This document shows, one piece after another, positions 27,484 to 40,896 of a stretch of 64,000 bases of DNA; the first letter of the stretch is position 1; every line of letters begins with the position of its first letter. Under the pieces are notes generated by a model. It worked only from the letters and a program-made list of their open reading frames with translations. It made no database searches and was not told the DNA's origin. The translations under genes were made by a program, and so were the position numbers. The stretch is taken from contig SBGP01000082.1 of NCBI GenBank assembly GCA_006226595.1, positions 62,001-126,000 of the forward strand, written 5' to 3'. This DNA is from Deltaproteobacteria bacterium (GTDB lineage Bacteria; Myxococcota_A; UBA796; GCA-2862545).

Positions 27484-28283
27484 CGCCGCCTCCTCACCAC
27501 AAGCAGCGGCAGCAGGGCCCACAGCCCGGCCCCCGGCCCCATCGTGGCGCAGCTGACGCCGCCGATCTCCCCCATCTCGACGCCGTCGAGACGCCAGTGG
27601 GCGGTGTGCTCGGGATCGCAGTCGACCTCGCCGTCGTAGGTGACGACGACCTCGCGACCGTCGGCGAGCATGCGCGTCTGCCCCGCGAGCGACTCGTACT
27701 GACAGCGCGCCTCGTCACGGCGCTGGCCGATGGTCTGGGCATGCACCGTCCCCTCGCCCTCGACCGCCACCGAACCAGCGCCGTCGCGCACCTGCACGCC
27801 GTCTTCCTCCCAGCGGGCGCCCTGGTACACGATGCCGACACGCTCACCGCGGTCTTCGCGGAGCATGTCGACCCAGTAGTTCTGCACGCCGTCCACGGTC
27901 TCGAAGCGGGCGGTCCCCGTGAGGCGGACCTCGCTGCCGAAGTCGACGAAGTGGTACGCGCCGTCCCCGGTCTCGGGGTCGTAGCCCTCGATGACCGCGG
28001 TCCCGTGCCACCCGGTGCCATCCGCGGTGGTGCACCAGCCATCGACGTGCAGCTCGCCGTCGACCTCGGTGGTCAGCGGACAGTCGCTGGTCAGGAACTG
28101 CGACTCGGACAGCGGCTCGATGGCGTAGTACGCGATGCTGAGCGGGCTCACGGTATTGGCCCACGACACGACCTGAGCCGGGTCGCGAAGGTCGACATCC
28201 TCGGGAGCCGACAGGCCGTCGATGGCCGTCGCGCAGCCCATCACAAGCCCAAAAGCCAACACGCCAAACCACTTGGGCTTCAT
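27480..28283 (-). CDS. Secreted protein with lipobox and a C-terminal MYXO-CTERM-like tail
   Basis: 267 aa. N-terminal lipobox LVMGC at residue 17. The C-terminus has a Cys, a hydrophobic stretch (GLWALLPLLVV) and a final RRRR, the plan of the MYXO-CTERM sorting signal of Myxococcota. Having both ends look membrane-directed is unusual; the N-terminal Cys may simply lie within a type I signal. The middle is beta-rich with disulfide-capable Cys. Shine-Dalgarno GGAGG before the ATG. Co-transcribed with the lipid kinase. Confidence 0.75.
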   Translation of the reverse strand: MKPKWFGVLAFGLVMGCATAIDGLSAPEDVDLRDPAQVVSWANTVSPLSIAYYAIEPLSESQFLTSDCPLTTEVDGELHVDGWCTTADGTGWHGTAVIEGYDPETGDGAYHFVDFGSEVRLTGTARFETVDGVQNYWVDMLREDRGERVGIVYQGARWEEDGVQVRDGAGSVAVEGEGTVHAQTIGQRRDEARCQYESLAGQTRMLADGREVVVTYDGEVDCDPEHTAHWRLDGVEMGEIGGVSCATMGPGAGLWALLPLLVVRRRR

Positions 28284-28398
28284 GAATCCTCCATGAGCCC
28301 ACCGTCCCACAGCCCGGGCCGTGGGTCGATTTCAGGCGGTGACCGGCCACATCGCGGCGATGACCCGCACCGTCCGTGCCACGAGGAGGTCGGTGGCT

Positions 28399-28404
28399 TA
28401 TCCT
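28399..28404 (+). promoter_or_regulatory. -10 hexamer TATCCT for bioA-regBA
   Basis: TATCCT 22 nt before the GTG start of bioA; GTGCCA is 17 nt upstream of it. Confidence 0.45.
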
Positions 28405-28426
28405 CCACCACTTCCCCGGAGAGCCC

Positions 28427-29751
<1,325 letters not shown>

Positions 29752-29755
<4 letters not shown>

Positions 29756-31025
29756 GTCGCTTCTGGCCCCGGCCCGCGGACCCGACGGACGAGGGCCGCT
29801 TGTGGCTGCTGTGGCTGATCCGCCTTCGCTGGGTCGCCATCGTCGCGCAGCTCGTCACCGTGGCCTTCGCGCACCGCCTGCTCGCGAGCCCGGCGCTGCT
29901 CATCCCCCTCGGTGCGATCAGCGCGATGCTCATCGCCGGAAACGCCGCGGCCATCGCCCGCGTGCGTCGCGAAGACAGCGTCGACCAGCGCGCCCTGCTG
30001 TTCCAGCTCGGCCTGGACGTGGTGTCGCTCACGGGCTTCTTCGTCCTCGCCGGCGGTCCCGACAACCCGTTCACCGCGCTGTACTTCATCCACGCCGCGA
30101 TGGGCGCGGTCATCCTCCATGCCCGGGGTGCCGCCGCCATCGGCATGCTGACCACCGGCTGCTACCTCCTGCTCCACGGCTACCACCTCGACCTCGACCT
30201 CACGCAGCACAGCCTGGACGCCCACACCCTGATCGTGCTCGGCCGCACCGTGGCCTTCGGCGTGACCACCGCGAGCGTCGTCGGCTTCGTCGTCACCCTG
30301 GCCAACGCGCGCCGCCGTCGCGAGCGCCAGCTGCTCGAGGCCCGCGACCGCACGGCCCGCGTCGATCGCCTGCGCAGCGTCGGCACCCTGGCCGCAGGTG
30401 CCGCCCACGAGCTCAACACCCCGCTGTCGACCATCGGCCTGCGCCTGCGCCGGGTCGCGCGCCGCCACAAGGACGACGACACCGTCGCGGACCTCGACAC
30501 CATCCGCAACCAGCTCGACCGTTGCAGCCGCATCGTCGACCAGCTGCTCGTCGGCGCCGGAGACCCCTCCGCCGCGCACCTCGAGCGTCGCGCTCTCGGC
30601 GAGCTCGTCTCCAGCGGCGTGAAGCTGTGGAGCAAGGGCGCGACGACCCCCGTCACCTTCGAGGACACGAGCGAGGGCCTCGAGATCGAGCTGCCGGCCA
30701 TCGCGTTCACCCAGGCCCTCGTGAACCTCCTCGAGAACGGGCGCGAGGCCCAGGAAGAAGTGTCGTGCACCGATGCCCTGGAGGTCCGCGTCGAGCGCGA
30801 TGGCCGCTTCGGCGTGGTGCGCGTCGTCGACCATGGCGTGGGGCTTCCGAACGACGTGGATCGGGTCGGTGACCCGTTCTACACGACCAAGGACACGGGA
30901 ACCGGACTCGGGGTGTTCGTCGCGCGGGCAGTCGCCGACGGCTCAGGCGGCGGTTTGCGTTATGAGAGCGTCTTGGGATCGACGCACGCGGTGTGGTGGT
31001 TCCCTGAGACGAGCCGGAGGAATCC

Positions 31026-31029
<4 letters not shown>
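29752..31029 (+). CDS. regB: RegB/PrrB-type redox-sensing histidine kinase
   Basis: 425 aa. Six transmembrane helices fill the first ~190 residues. The quinone-binding heptapeptide GGxxNPF of RegB proteins is present as GGPDNPF (101-107). The H-box AAHELNTPL holds His219, and Cys near residue 258 in QLDRCSRIV matches the place of the redox-active Cys of RegB. ATPase boxes NLLENG, VVDHGVGLP and GTGLGVF follow. Directly overlaps its response regulator. Known RegB systems switch respiration and carbon or nitrogen metabolism with quinone redox state. Confidence 0.9.
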
Positions 31030-31560
<531 letters not shown>

Positions 31561-31562
<2 letters not shown>

Positions 31563-31581
31563 ACGGCGGCCCTCGCCGTTC
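31561..31581 (+). terminator. Hairpin at the end of bioA-regBA
   Basis: GAACGGCG / CGCCGTTC, perfect 8-bp stem with a 5-nt loop, overlapping the regA stop codon. No T tract. Confidence 0.5.
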
Positions 31582-31606
31582 GAGTGACGTGGGCCCCCTC
31601 ATCGGG

Positions 31607-31612
31607 TAGCCT
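31607..31612 (+). promoter_or_regulatory. -10 hexamer TAGCCT for the OmpA-like gene
   Basis: TAGCCT 18 nt before the GTG at 31631, GTGACG 17 nt upstream, and GGAGG between hexamer and start. Confidence 0.45.
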
Positions 31613-31630
31613 CTCCCTCGGAGGCGACGC

Positions 31631-33508
<1,878 letters not shown>

Positions 33509-33530
33509 CGCTCGCCGCCTTGAAGCATCG

Positions 33531-33560
33531 CGCCCCACCCGGCCTCGGCTCGGTGGGGCG
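33531..33560. terminator. Terminator hairpin between convergent genes
   Basis: CGCCCCACC / GGTGGGGCG, 9-bp stem with a 12-nt loop, between the OmpA-like gene and the convergent membrane-protein gene at 33575. Confidence 0.55.
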
Positions 33561-33574
33561 TGTCGCTCAGGCCG

Positions 33575-34291
33575 TCAGAACCGAGCCGACAGCGCCAGGC
33601 CCTGCTGCTCGGGCCCGACCACCGGCATCAGCGCCAGCTGGTGACGTCGCGCCGAAGCGAGCCGCGCGTGGTTGACCACGGTCCCAGCCACCGCGGTGAG
33701 GAACATCCCCGAGAGGCCGCCGACCGCACCGATTCCTACCGCAGGCGAGTCGACGCCCTGGCTCATCGCAACGAGGCAGCCCACGCCCAGCGCCGCCGAG
33801 CCGACATTGGCCCACAACAGCGGGTTGCGACGACCGGTCTGCTGAAAGGCGTTGTAGCTGCCGCCGATCAGGCCGACCTCCGCGAGCAGCAGCCCGGAAC
33901 CCCCGAGGACGAGCCCTCCAGCGAGCAAGGTGGGCACGACCAGGAACACGTTGGCCAGGGCCCACTGCCACGGCACGCCCTCGATCGTCTGCACGAAGAC
34001 GGCGACCCCACCCGCGAAGGAGGCGCCACCCGCGACGAGCAGGCCCGTGCCACCGAGCACGGGCCCGAAGCCCGAGCCTCGCACGCGCATGTCGCCCAGC
34101 CACGGGAGGCCCAGGTGCCAGTGGAAGGTCTCGGCGAGCGCGGGCGACGGCGGCACCCACGCGGTGGTAGGCGCGACCGTGGCGCCCTCCGCGACGACAG
34201 CATCCATGGCGACGACCTCCCCCGGGGCCTCCGAGGCCCAGGCGGCGGGGGCGAGGGACAGGACGAGTGCGAGCGACGTGGTGCGAAGCAT
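33575..34291 (-). CDS. Membrane protein of unknown function
   Basis: 238 aa. Signal peptide ending AWASEA, then about four Gly-rich hydrophobic segments (GGTGLLVAGGASFAGGVAVF, ANVFLVVPTLLAGGLVLGG, GLSGMFLTAVAGTVV). The C-terminal 25 residues (LALMPVVGPEQQGLALSARF) look like a final beta strand with terminal Phe. The long open frame to 34594 is not used: the ATG at 34289-34291 has GGAGG eight nt before it and starts the signal peptide. No family recognised. Confidence 0.72.
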   Translation of the reverse strand: MLRTTSLALVLSLAPAAWASEAPGEVVAMDAVVAEGATVAPTTAWVPPSPALAETFHWHLGLPWLGDMRVRGSGFGPVLGGTGLLVAGGASFAGGVAVFVQTIEGVPWQWALANVFLVVPTLLAGGLVLGGSGLLLAEVGLIGGSYNAFQQTGRRNPLLWANVGSAALGVGCLVAMSQGVDSPAVGIGAVGGLSGMFLTAVAGTVVNHARLASARRHQLALMPVVGPEQQGLALSARF

Positions 34292-34626
34292 GGGGTGACC
34301 TCCGCTATGGGAGGTTGCGAGCGACGTGCCACGAGCGCCACTCGCGTGAAGCCGCTCATCAAGCGGATCCACGTCAGGAGGCTCCCGACAGGGGCGCCGC
34401 GGTGCCGCGACACTGTCCACGCCCGTGGACATGCCACGCACCGCGGGCGTACGGCCCCGGCCAGGTGCGGATGCAGCGCGGATCTCGCGGACGCGTGCGC
34501 GCGAGCCCGCCCTCCATGTCGATCCAGCAGGCTCCCCTTCGCCAGGCCGGGCAAAAGAGCCACGTTGTACCTCGCTTTCTTGAGCGTCACTCACTCTTGA
34601 GTTACGGTCTCGCCTCGGGAGGGAAC
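34292..34626. other. Divergent intergenic region with an inverted repeat
   Basis: No supported ORF in 335 nt. TGTCCACG-CC-CGTGGACA at 34414-34431 is a perfect 8+8 inverted repeat, the size of a dimeric regulator site. On the right, TTGAGC (34580-34585), 17 nt, TACGGT (34603-34608) form a good promoter for the lipoprotein at 34627. Confidence 0.5.
34580..34608 (+). promoter_or_regulatory. Promoter of the 34627 lipoprotein gene
   Basis: TTGAGC, 17-nt spacer, TACGGT, then GGGAGGG before the ATG. One of the best two-element promoters in the window. Confidence 0.6.
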
Positions 34627-35253
34627 ATGCGCTACCTCATCCCCGCACTGCTGCTCACGGGCTGCTCGGACTGGGCCCTGTTCGGCGAGGCCGATGGCAA
34701 TGGACCGGGCACCGACCCGGTGCTCCCGCTCGACACGGGCGAGGCCATCGTCGACGACGAGCCGCCGGCGTACACGAGCTGCGAGGCAGTGGGCCTGTGG
34801 ACCGACCAATGGTGGGGCAGCCAGCCGTTCACGACGCCGGACGACCCGACCGACTTCGCATCGCGTCCGTTCTGGGACGAGGACTTCGACCTCACCGATC
34901 AGGGCTGGTCCACGGTCAGCGTGCCCGACGTCGGCCACGTGCCCTCCGGCACCGACAAGGTCTACCGCACGACCCTGTGGCTCGACGCAGTCGGCCCGCG
35001 CACCTTCCTCGACATCCAGAGCGACGACGGCGTGTGGATGTGGCTCAACGGCGAGTACCTCGGCCACTGGGGCGGCGAGTGGCAGGAAGAGGGCTGCGTG
35101 AACGACGACGCCAACTGCACGACCTTCGTCGACGTCGCGCCGGTCGAGATCACCGACGAGGTCCAGGTGGGCGCCAACGTGCTCGCCGTGCGCCTGTCGA
35201 ACCCGATCCTCGGCGCGTACATGGGCGTGCACGCACGCTGCGCCGACGAGTAG
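34627..35253 (+). CDS. Lipoprotein with a carbohydrate-binding-like beta-sandwich
   Basis: 208 aa, lipobox LLTGC. The mature part starts with an acidic low-complexity linker. The core LDIQSDDGVWMWLNGEYLGH, with a second strand set ITDEVQVGANVLAVRLSN, resembles galactose-binding or PA14-type modules, where D-D-G loops bind ligand or calcium. Strong promoter and Shine-Dalgarno. The next gene begins about 4 nt after its stop, so the two are probably co-transcribed. Confidence 0.75.
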   Translation: MRYLIPALLLTGCSDWALFGEADGNGPGTDPVLPLDTGEAIVDDEPPAYTSCEAVGLWTDQWWGSQPFTTPDDPTDFASRPFWDEDFDLTDQGWSTVSVPDVGHVPSGTDKVYRTTLWLDAVGPRTFLDIQSDDGVWMWLNGEYLGHWGGEWQEEGCVNDDANCTTFVDVAPVEITDEVQVGANVLAVRLSNPILGAYMGVHARCADE

Positions 35254-35257
35254 CCCA

Positions 35258-36028
35258 CTGGCCACCGACGCACTGACCGCCCTTGGGCTCGCCCGCAACG
35301 AGGCCCTCGCCTACGTCACCCTGCTCGAGGACGACGGGGGCCAGGGTCTGACGGGCTACGAAGTCGCGTCCCGCTCCGGGATCCCGCGCAGCGCCGTGTA
35401 CGCGGTGCTCGCCAAGCTCGAGGAGGCGGGAGCCGTGTTCGCGGTGGGCGACAAGCCCCAGCGCTTCGTGCCGACCGACCCCGACTCGTGGATGGCGACC
35501 CGACGCCGCGAGCGCGAGGCCCGCGAAGCCGCCGCCGCCGAAGCGCTCGCCAGGCTTCCCAAGCGGGTTCGCCCGGAGCCGATCTGGACGATCAGCCGCT
35601 ACGAGCAGGTCCTCGACCGCATGGGCCAGATGATGGCCGGCGCTCAGGCGTCGATCACGCTGTCGATCTGGGCGCGGGAGCTCGCACAGCTCGAGGGGCC
35701 GCTACGGGCGGCCGCGGGTCGTCCCCTGCACCGCGTGCTGTACAGCCCCGAGCCCGTGCGCGCCGAGGGCTTCGCGTGCTGGTGCGACACCCTCGACGAC
35801 CCCACCAAGGCCGCGTGGTCCCACAAGGTCGTGCTCGTCGTCGACCATCGCGAGGCGCTGATCGGCGGCAGCGAGCCGGACGCCGAGAACCACGCCGTGT
35901 GGACCACCAACCCCTCGCTGATCGACCTCGCGGTGAACCACGTGATCCTCGACATCACCCGCCTCGCGACCCAGCGCGGTGTCGACCCGACCGGCGACGT
36001 GGCGCCGATGATGCGCCCGCACCTCTAG
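35258..36028 (+). CDS. TrmB-family transcriptional regulator, probable CTG start
   Basis: 256 aa if read from CTG at 35258. The N-terminal winged helix is clear: ALTALGLARNEALAYVTLL, then GYEVASRSGIPRSAVYAVLAKLEEAGAVF. The first standard start in frame is GTG at 35396, inside the recognition helix region, so it cannot be the true N-terminus; no ATG/GTG/TTG lies upstream in frame for well over 100 nt. The C-terminal domain (PIWTISRYEQVLDRMGQMM, SHKVVLVVDHREALIGGSE) has the PLD-like fold of TrmB effector domains. Known TrmBs sense sugars; here the ligand is unknown. Confidence 0.8.
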   Translation: MATDALTALGLARNEALAYVTLLEDDGGQGLTGYEVASRSGIPRSAVYAVLAKLEEAGAVFAVGDKPQRFVPTDPDSWMATRRREREAREAAAAEALARLPKRVRPEPIWTISRYEQVLDRMGQMMAGAQASITLSIWARELAQLEGPLRAAAGRPLHRVLYSPEPVRAEGFACWCDTLDDPTKAAWSHKVVLVVDHREALIGGSEPDAENHAVWTTNPSLIDLAVNHVILDITRLATQRGVDPTGDVAPMMRPHL

Positions 36029-36030
36029 CA

Positions 36031-36053
36031 GGCTGTGGGCTGTGCCACAGGCC
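36031..36053. terminator. Hairpin between convergent TrmB-like and CBS genes
   Basis: GGCTGTGG pairs with CCACAGGCC with one bulged G and a 6-nt loop. A second short hairpin, GTGCG-AG-CGCAC (36057-36068), follows. No T tract. Confidence 0.4.
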
Positions 36054-36079
36054 GGTGTGCGAGCGCACCCGATCGGAAG

Positions 36080-36493
36080 CTAGGCCGCGGCCATGTAGCG
36101 AAGCAGGTCGGTGCTGGTGACGATGCCGACGAGGCGGTCGCTCGCGTCGAGCACGGGCAGGCTGTGGAAGCCGCCGCTCGACAGCTTGTCCGCTGCATGG
36201 CGCACCGTGTCGGTGTCGCGAACGAACTCGGGCTCCCAGCTCATGATGTCCGCGACCTTGAACTGGGCGTCCATCCACGCCTTCTCGCTGTCGGCGTCGA
36301 CCCAGGCGCCAAGGCTGACCCGAGCGACGTCGAGCACGCTGACGATGCCGACCAGGACGCCCTTGTCGACGACCGGGACGTGGTGGAAGCTGAAGTCCTG
36401 CAAGATGGTGCGGACCTCGCTGGCCGGCGCGGTGGCGTCGACGGCAACGAGCTGGGTGGACATCAGGGAGCGAACGGAAGTGGTGTAGGACAT
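36080..36493 (-). CDS. Two-CBS-domain protein
   Basis: 137 aa containing only a CBS pair: first repeat VRSLMSTQLVAVDATAPASE...VGIVSVLDVAR, second VADIMSWEPEFVRDTDTVR...VGIVTSTDLLRYM. CBS pairs bind adenosine nucleotides and regulate partner proteins. No fused effector domain is present. Clear AGGAGG Shine-Dalgarno. It lies 50 nt downstream of the thiolase gene on the same strand, so they may be co-transcribed. Confidence 0.92.
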   Translation of the reverse strand: MSYTTSVRSLMSTQLVAVDATAPASEVRTILQDFSFHHVPVVDKGVLVGIVSVLDVARVSLGAWVDADSEKAWMDAQFKVADIMSWEPEFVRDTDTVRHAADKLSSGGFHSLPVLDASDRLVGIVTSTDLLRYMAAA

Positions 36494-36543
36494 GGCTCCT
36501 CCTGCCCGGTAGACAGCGAAGATCGTGCCAGCCTCACCGCGTC

Positions 36544-37740
<1,197 letters not shown>

Positions 37741-37799
37741 GGGGGCATCTCCGGGGAAGACCGCGTCCTAACCCATCGGAGCGATGACACACCGCGACC

Positions 37800-37827
37800 T
37801 TGCGCTGCCACTTCGATGCGATATGCA
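37800..37827 (+). promoter_or_regulatory. Promoter of the 2OG oxygenase gene
   Basis: TTGCGC (37800-37805), 16 nt, TATGCA (37822-37827). It supports the ATG at 37853, preceded by GCGGGAG, over earlier in-frame ATGs. Confidence 0.5.
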
Positions 37828-37852
37828 TCGAACAACCCTCGCGGGAGATGCG

Positions 37853-38515
37853 ATGCATGTACAAGCCCTGGCCGGAGACCGCGCCTTCGTGATTCGCGGG
37901 CTGCTGAGCCCCGAGGAGTGTGCCGCGTGGATCGCGCGCGCCGAGGGCCTCGGCTTCGGCGACGCGCCGGTCCACACCCTGCTCGGGGAGCGCATGAAGC
38001 CCAGCGTGCGCAACAACACGCGGGTCATCCTCGACTCGACCGACGAGGCCGACGCGCTGTTCGCCCGCTGCCGTCACCTCCTGTGCGACAGCGAGCCGCA
38101 TCCCATCGGCTTCAACGAGCGGCTGCGTTTCTACCGCTACGAGCCGGGGCAGTACTTCCGGCCGCACCTCGACGGGGCGTGGCACCCCCCCGACGGCAAG
38201 AGCTTCTCGCTGTACAGCGTGCTGATCTACCTGAACCAGCCGGGCCAGCCGGCCAGTCGCACCACGGGAACGAGTGACGCGACGAGCACGGCGAGCGCGC
38301 CGACTCCTCCGCAGCGAGTGGCCGACCCGGCGGCTCGCGAGGACTTCGAGGGTGGGGCGACGCGCCTGCTCCAGCACGGGGTGGACGTGCAGCCCGAGAC
38401 GGGCATGGCCCTGTTCTTCACGCACCGGCAGCTGCACAGCGGTGCGGAGGTCACGTCCGGGCGAAAGTACGTGCTGCGCACGGACCTGATGTTTCCGAAG
38501 GAAGGCTGGTGGTAG
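37853..38515 (+). CDS. 2-oxoglutarate/Fe(II) oxygenase, prolyl-4-hydroxylase-like
   Basis: 220 aa. Iron ligands His105 and Asp107 in YFRPHLDGAW and His195 in RQLHSG, with the 2OG-binding basic residue in SGRKYVLRTDL. RFYRYEPGQYFRPH is typical of the P4H branch. About 35 residues of low complexity (Ser/Thr/Ala/Pro, 132-165) are inserted between core strands. It probably hydroxylates a protein or small molecule. Start chosen from the promoter position and Shine-Dalgarno; in-frame ATGs at 37784 and 37823 lie on or before the -10. Confidence 0.88.
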   Translation: MHVQALAGDRAFVIRGLLSPEECAAWIARAEGLGFGDAPVHTLLGERMKPSVRNNTRVILDSTDEADALFARCRHLLCDSEPHPIGFNERLRFYRYEPGQYFRPHLDGAWHPPDGKSFSLYSVLIYLNQPGQPASRTTGTSDATSTASAPTPPQRVADPAAREDFEGGATRLLQHGVDVQPETGMALFFTHRQLHSGAEVTSGRKYVLRTDLMFPKEGWW

Positions 38516-38711
38516 GCGCAGGGCTCGACGCTAGAAGTCGCCCTCGACCACGTCCTGCTGTCGGGCGGGGTCCGTGGACCACACGAGGTCGAAGGACAGC
38601 CTCACGAGCTTCGCGCGTCCCGGACACACTGCATGAAGCGCTCGCTCACGAAGGACGACGTCGCGCGCCCCGGAAGCCGGAAGGTGTCGACGTCCCGCAG
38701 GAGCGCCTCGA

Positions 38712-39833
38712 TCACGCCGGCGCGAAGACCCGCACCGGGGTCGGCAGGCCGCGGACCACGTGCTCTCCGACGCTGCGCACCGGCACCCCCGAGGCATGCA
38801 CGAAGCCCTCGGAGAGCAGGATCGGCTCACCGAACGGCCTGCACAGCGCCTCGAGACGACTCACGCGGTTGACCGCCTCGCCGATCACGGTGAAGTCGAG
38901 ACGCCGGCTTGCCCCGATGTTGCCCCAGTGGACCGTGCCCACGTCGAGCGCTACGCCCGCGGACGCGCCGAGCTCGGGCAGCGAGGCGAGGGCCTCGTGC
39001 GCCGCCGCCAGCGCCTCGGCGCACACCGCGCTCACGTCGTCGGCGTGGGTCGGAAACAGCGCGAGCAGCCCATCGCCGATGAACTTGAGCACCTCGCCGC
39101 CGTGGGCGTGGATCTCGCGGGCCGTGACCTCGAAGTAGGCGTTGAGCAGCTCGATGGTCGCCTCGGCGCCGATCTGACGCGTGCGCTCGGTGAAGTCGCG
39201 CATGTCGCTCATCCACACGACCGCATCGATGGGCTCGATCTGACCTCGGCGAATGCGTCCCCCGAGGATGGCCTCGCCGGTACGGCGTCCGACGTACGTG
39301 TCGAGGAGCATGACCGCGGTGCGGTCCGCCTCGTGGCGCGCGAGGTGGAGCGCGAGCACACGATGTGCGTGGCGCAGATGCTTCCACTGCGCGTCGGTGA
39401 AGCCACCCTCCTGTCGGGTGGCTGCGATGAGCACGCTCGGGTGGCGGGTCGACTCGAGGCGGAAGGCCGCGTACTCGGTGAAGCCCTCGGCCGCGAGGTC
39501 GTCGAGGATCGGAAAGTCCCGCACCGCGTCTGGTCCCGAGAGCTTGCGACGCAGCAGGCGCTGTCCGTCGAAGATCGGCTTCAGCGGACTGTGGATGAAG
39601 CGCGGCATGTTGAGCTCGCCGTGCGGCAGCGACAGCTCGACGAAGGGCTGGTCGATGCGCCAGCTCCACGCGCGTCCGACCAGCGTGGGATCGAGGACGA
39701 GCGCAGCCACCTGCAGCCGATCCACCGGCAGATCGACCGCACGAGCTCGCTCGGCGAAGGCCGTGAGCAGCGCCTGGGTGTCGTCGATGACGCGCGCGTC
39801 GTCGAGCAACCAGTCGATCAGGGGGTCGGTCAA
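38712..39833 (-). CDS. Class III adenylate/guanylate cyclase
   Basis: 373 aa. The C-terminal catalytic domain (about 190-373) has the two metal-binding Asp regions, WMSDMRDFT and FIGDGLLALFP, and the transition-state Asn/Arg in IGEAVNRVSRLE. The N-terminal ~180 residues look like a GAF-type or small-molecule sensor but are not assigned. No membrane helix, so it is soluble. Starts with TTG at 39831-39833, supported by GAGGAG five nt upstream. Product (cAMP or cGMP) cannot be told by eye. Confidence 0.9.
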   Translation of the reverse strand: MTDPLIDWLLDDARVIDDTQALLTAFAERARAVDLPVDRLQVAALVLDPTLVGRAWSWRIDQPFVELSLPHGELNMPRFIHSPLKPIFDGQRLLRRKLSGPDAVRDFPILDDLAAEGFTEYAAFRLESTRHPSVLIAATRQEGGFTDAQWKHLRHAHRVLALHLARHEADRTAVMLLDTYVGRRTGEAILGGRIRRGQIEPIDAVVWMSDMRDFTERTRQIGAEATIELLNAYFEVTAREIHAHGGEVLKFIGDGLLALFPTHADDVSAVCAEALAAAHEALASLPELGASAGVALDVGTVHWGNIGASRRLDFTVIGEAVNRVSRLEALCRPFGEPILLSEGFVHASGVPVRSVGEHVVRGLPTPVRVFAPA

Positions 39834-39900
39834 GCACTCTCCTCGCCGCGCATCCTATCCCCCAACGCCGCGAGGTCGAGGACGAGTGCGCCGAGCGCGG

Positions 39901-39906
39901 TAGCAT
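39901..39906 (+). promoter_or_regulatory. -10 hexamer TAGCAT, leaderless type
   Basis: TAGCAT ends 5 nt before the ATG at 39912, without a Shine-Dalgarno. Confidence 0.45.
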
Positions 39907-39911
39907 GCCCC

Positions 39912-40856
39912 ATGCGCCACCTGCTGCTCCTGCTGCTCCTCGGGGGATGCGGTCCCGAAGCCGCCGCGCCCCCCAGCGTGGAAATCACCCTGCCCGACGC
40001 GCCACCCGGGACCGGCGAGGGCCAGCGCACCGACTTCGCGCGCGCGTTCACCCCCCGTCCCGTCGTGCTCGGCGAGGGCCAGGTGCTGCTGTCGACGCGT
40101 GTGCTCGGCGAGTTTCGCCTCGGAGACGAGTCGCTGTGCGCCGGCACCCCCGAGGCGTGCGAGGTGCTGCCCATCTCGCTGATCGCCGGGCAGTACCCGG
40201 TCGAGATCGCCGTCGCCGGCGAGGTCGTCGCCGCGCTCCGCGTGCGCATCGCCTCGGGCACCGCCGTTCGCTGGGACTTCGTGGGTAGCGCGGGCTCGGA
40301 TGGACACGTGCTGCTCTGCGGAGAAGCCGCGCGCGACGCGCTCGCGGGAGGACCGGGCCGCGACATCGCGGTGCGGAACCAGGCGGGACTCGACGCGGCC
40401 TACCTCCACGAGGCGGTGGAGCCCGGCGATGTCGCGGTGTGCGCGAGCGGCTACGGCGAGGGCGCCTACGACGTGTTCGTCGGCTTCGACAGCGAGGGCA
40501 CGGCCGTCGAGGTGGTCGTCGACTTCGGCGTGCTCGTGCGACCCGTCGAGGCCGCCCACGACCTCGGCGACCTCCTGGCGATGGGTGAGCAGGCCCTCGA
40601 GGTCCCCGGCCTCACCGACCGCGGCATCAAGGTGGCGCGGGTACACGCCGAAGACGCGGTGCTCGCACTGGACTTCGCAGCGGTGATCACCGACCCCACC
40701 ATCGGTGGCTACGAGCTGCAGTGGTACGACGAGCGCGGCGAGCCCCTCTTCGGGCGCAGCCAGGGCTTCGGTAGCAAGCTCACCTTCTCGGCCCCCCGAG
40801 GCGTGCGCGCCGCCCGCGCCGAGCTTCGCTGGGTGGCGCGACTCGAGCCGGTCTGA
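39912..40856 (+). CDS. Lipoprotein with a DUF4241-like domain
   Basis: 314 aa. Lipobox LLGGC after a leucine-only signal core. The mature protein has ISLIAGQYPVEIAVA and later CASGYGEGAYDVFVGFDSEG followed by a VVVDFGVL strand, which I recognise as the DUF4241 plan (a short beta protein with a GxGxYxVF motif). Function of the domain is unknown; most examples are cytosolic, so a lipid-anchored one is notable. TAGCAT sits 5 nt before the ATG, a leaderless arrangement. Confidence 0.7.
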   Translation: MRHLLLLLLLGGCGPEAAAPPSVEITLPDAPPGTGEGQRTDFARAFTPRPVVLGEGQVLLSTRVLGEFRLGDESLCAGTPEACEVLPISLIAGQYPVEIAVAGEVVAALRVRIASGTAVRWDFVGSAGSDGHVLLCGEAARDALAGGPGRDIAVRNQAGLDAAYLHEAVEPGDVAVCASGYGEGAYDVFVGFDSEGTAVEVVVDFGVLVRPVEAAHDLGDLLAMGEQALEVPGLTDRGIKVARVHAEDAVLALDFAAVITDPTIGGYELQWYDERGEPLFGRSQGFGSKLTFSAPRGVRAARAELRWVARLEPV

Positions 40857-40896
40857 CCCCCTACCCCGGGTTATGCGCGCCCTCCCGGAGGGAAGC

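Noticed and set aside
38516-38711. 196-nt gap between the oxygenase and cyclase genes
   Set aside because: Short frames only; a GGTCC-GT-GGACC palindrome is too small to call a terminator or site.
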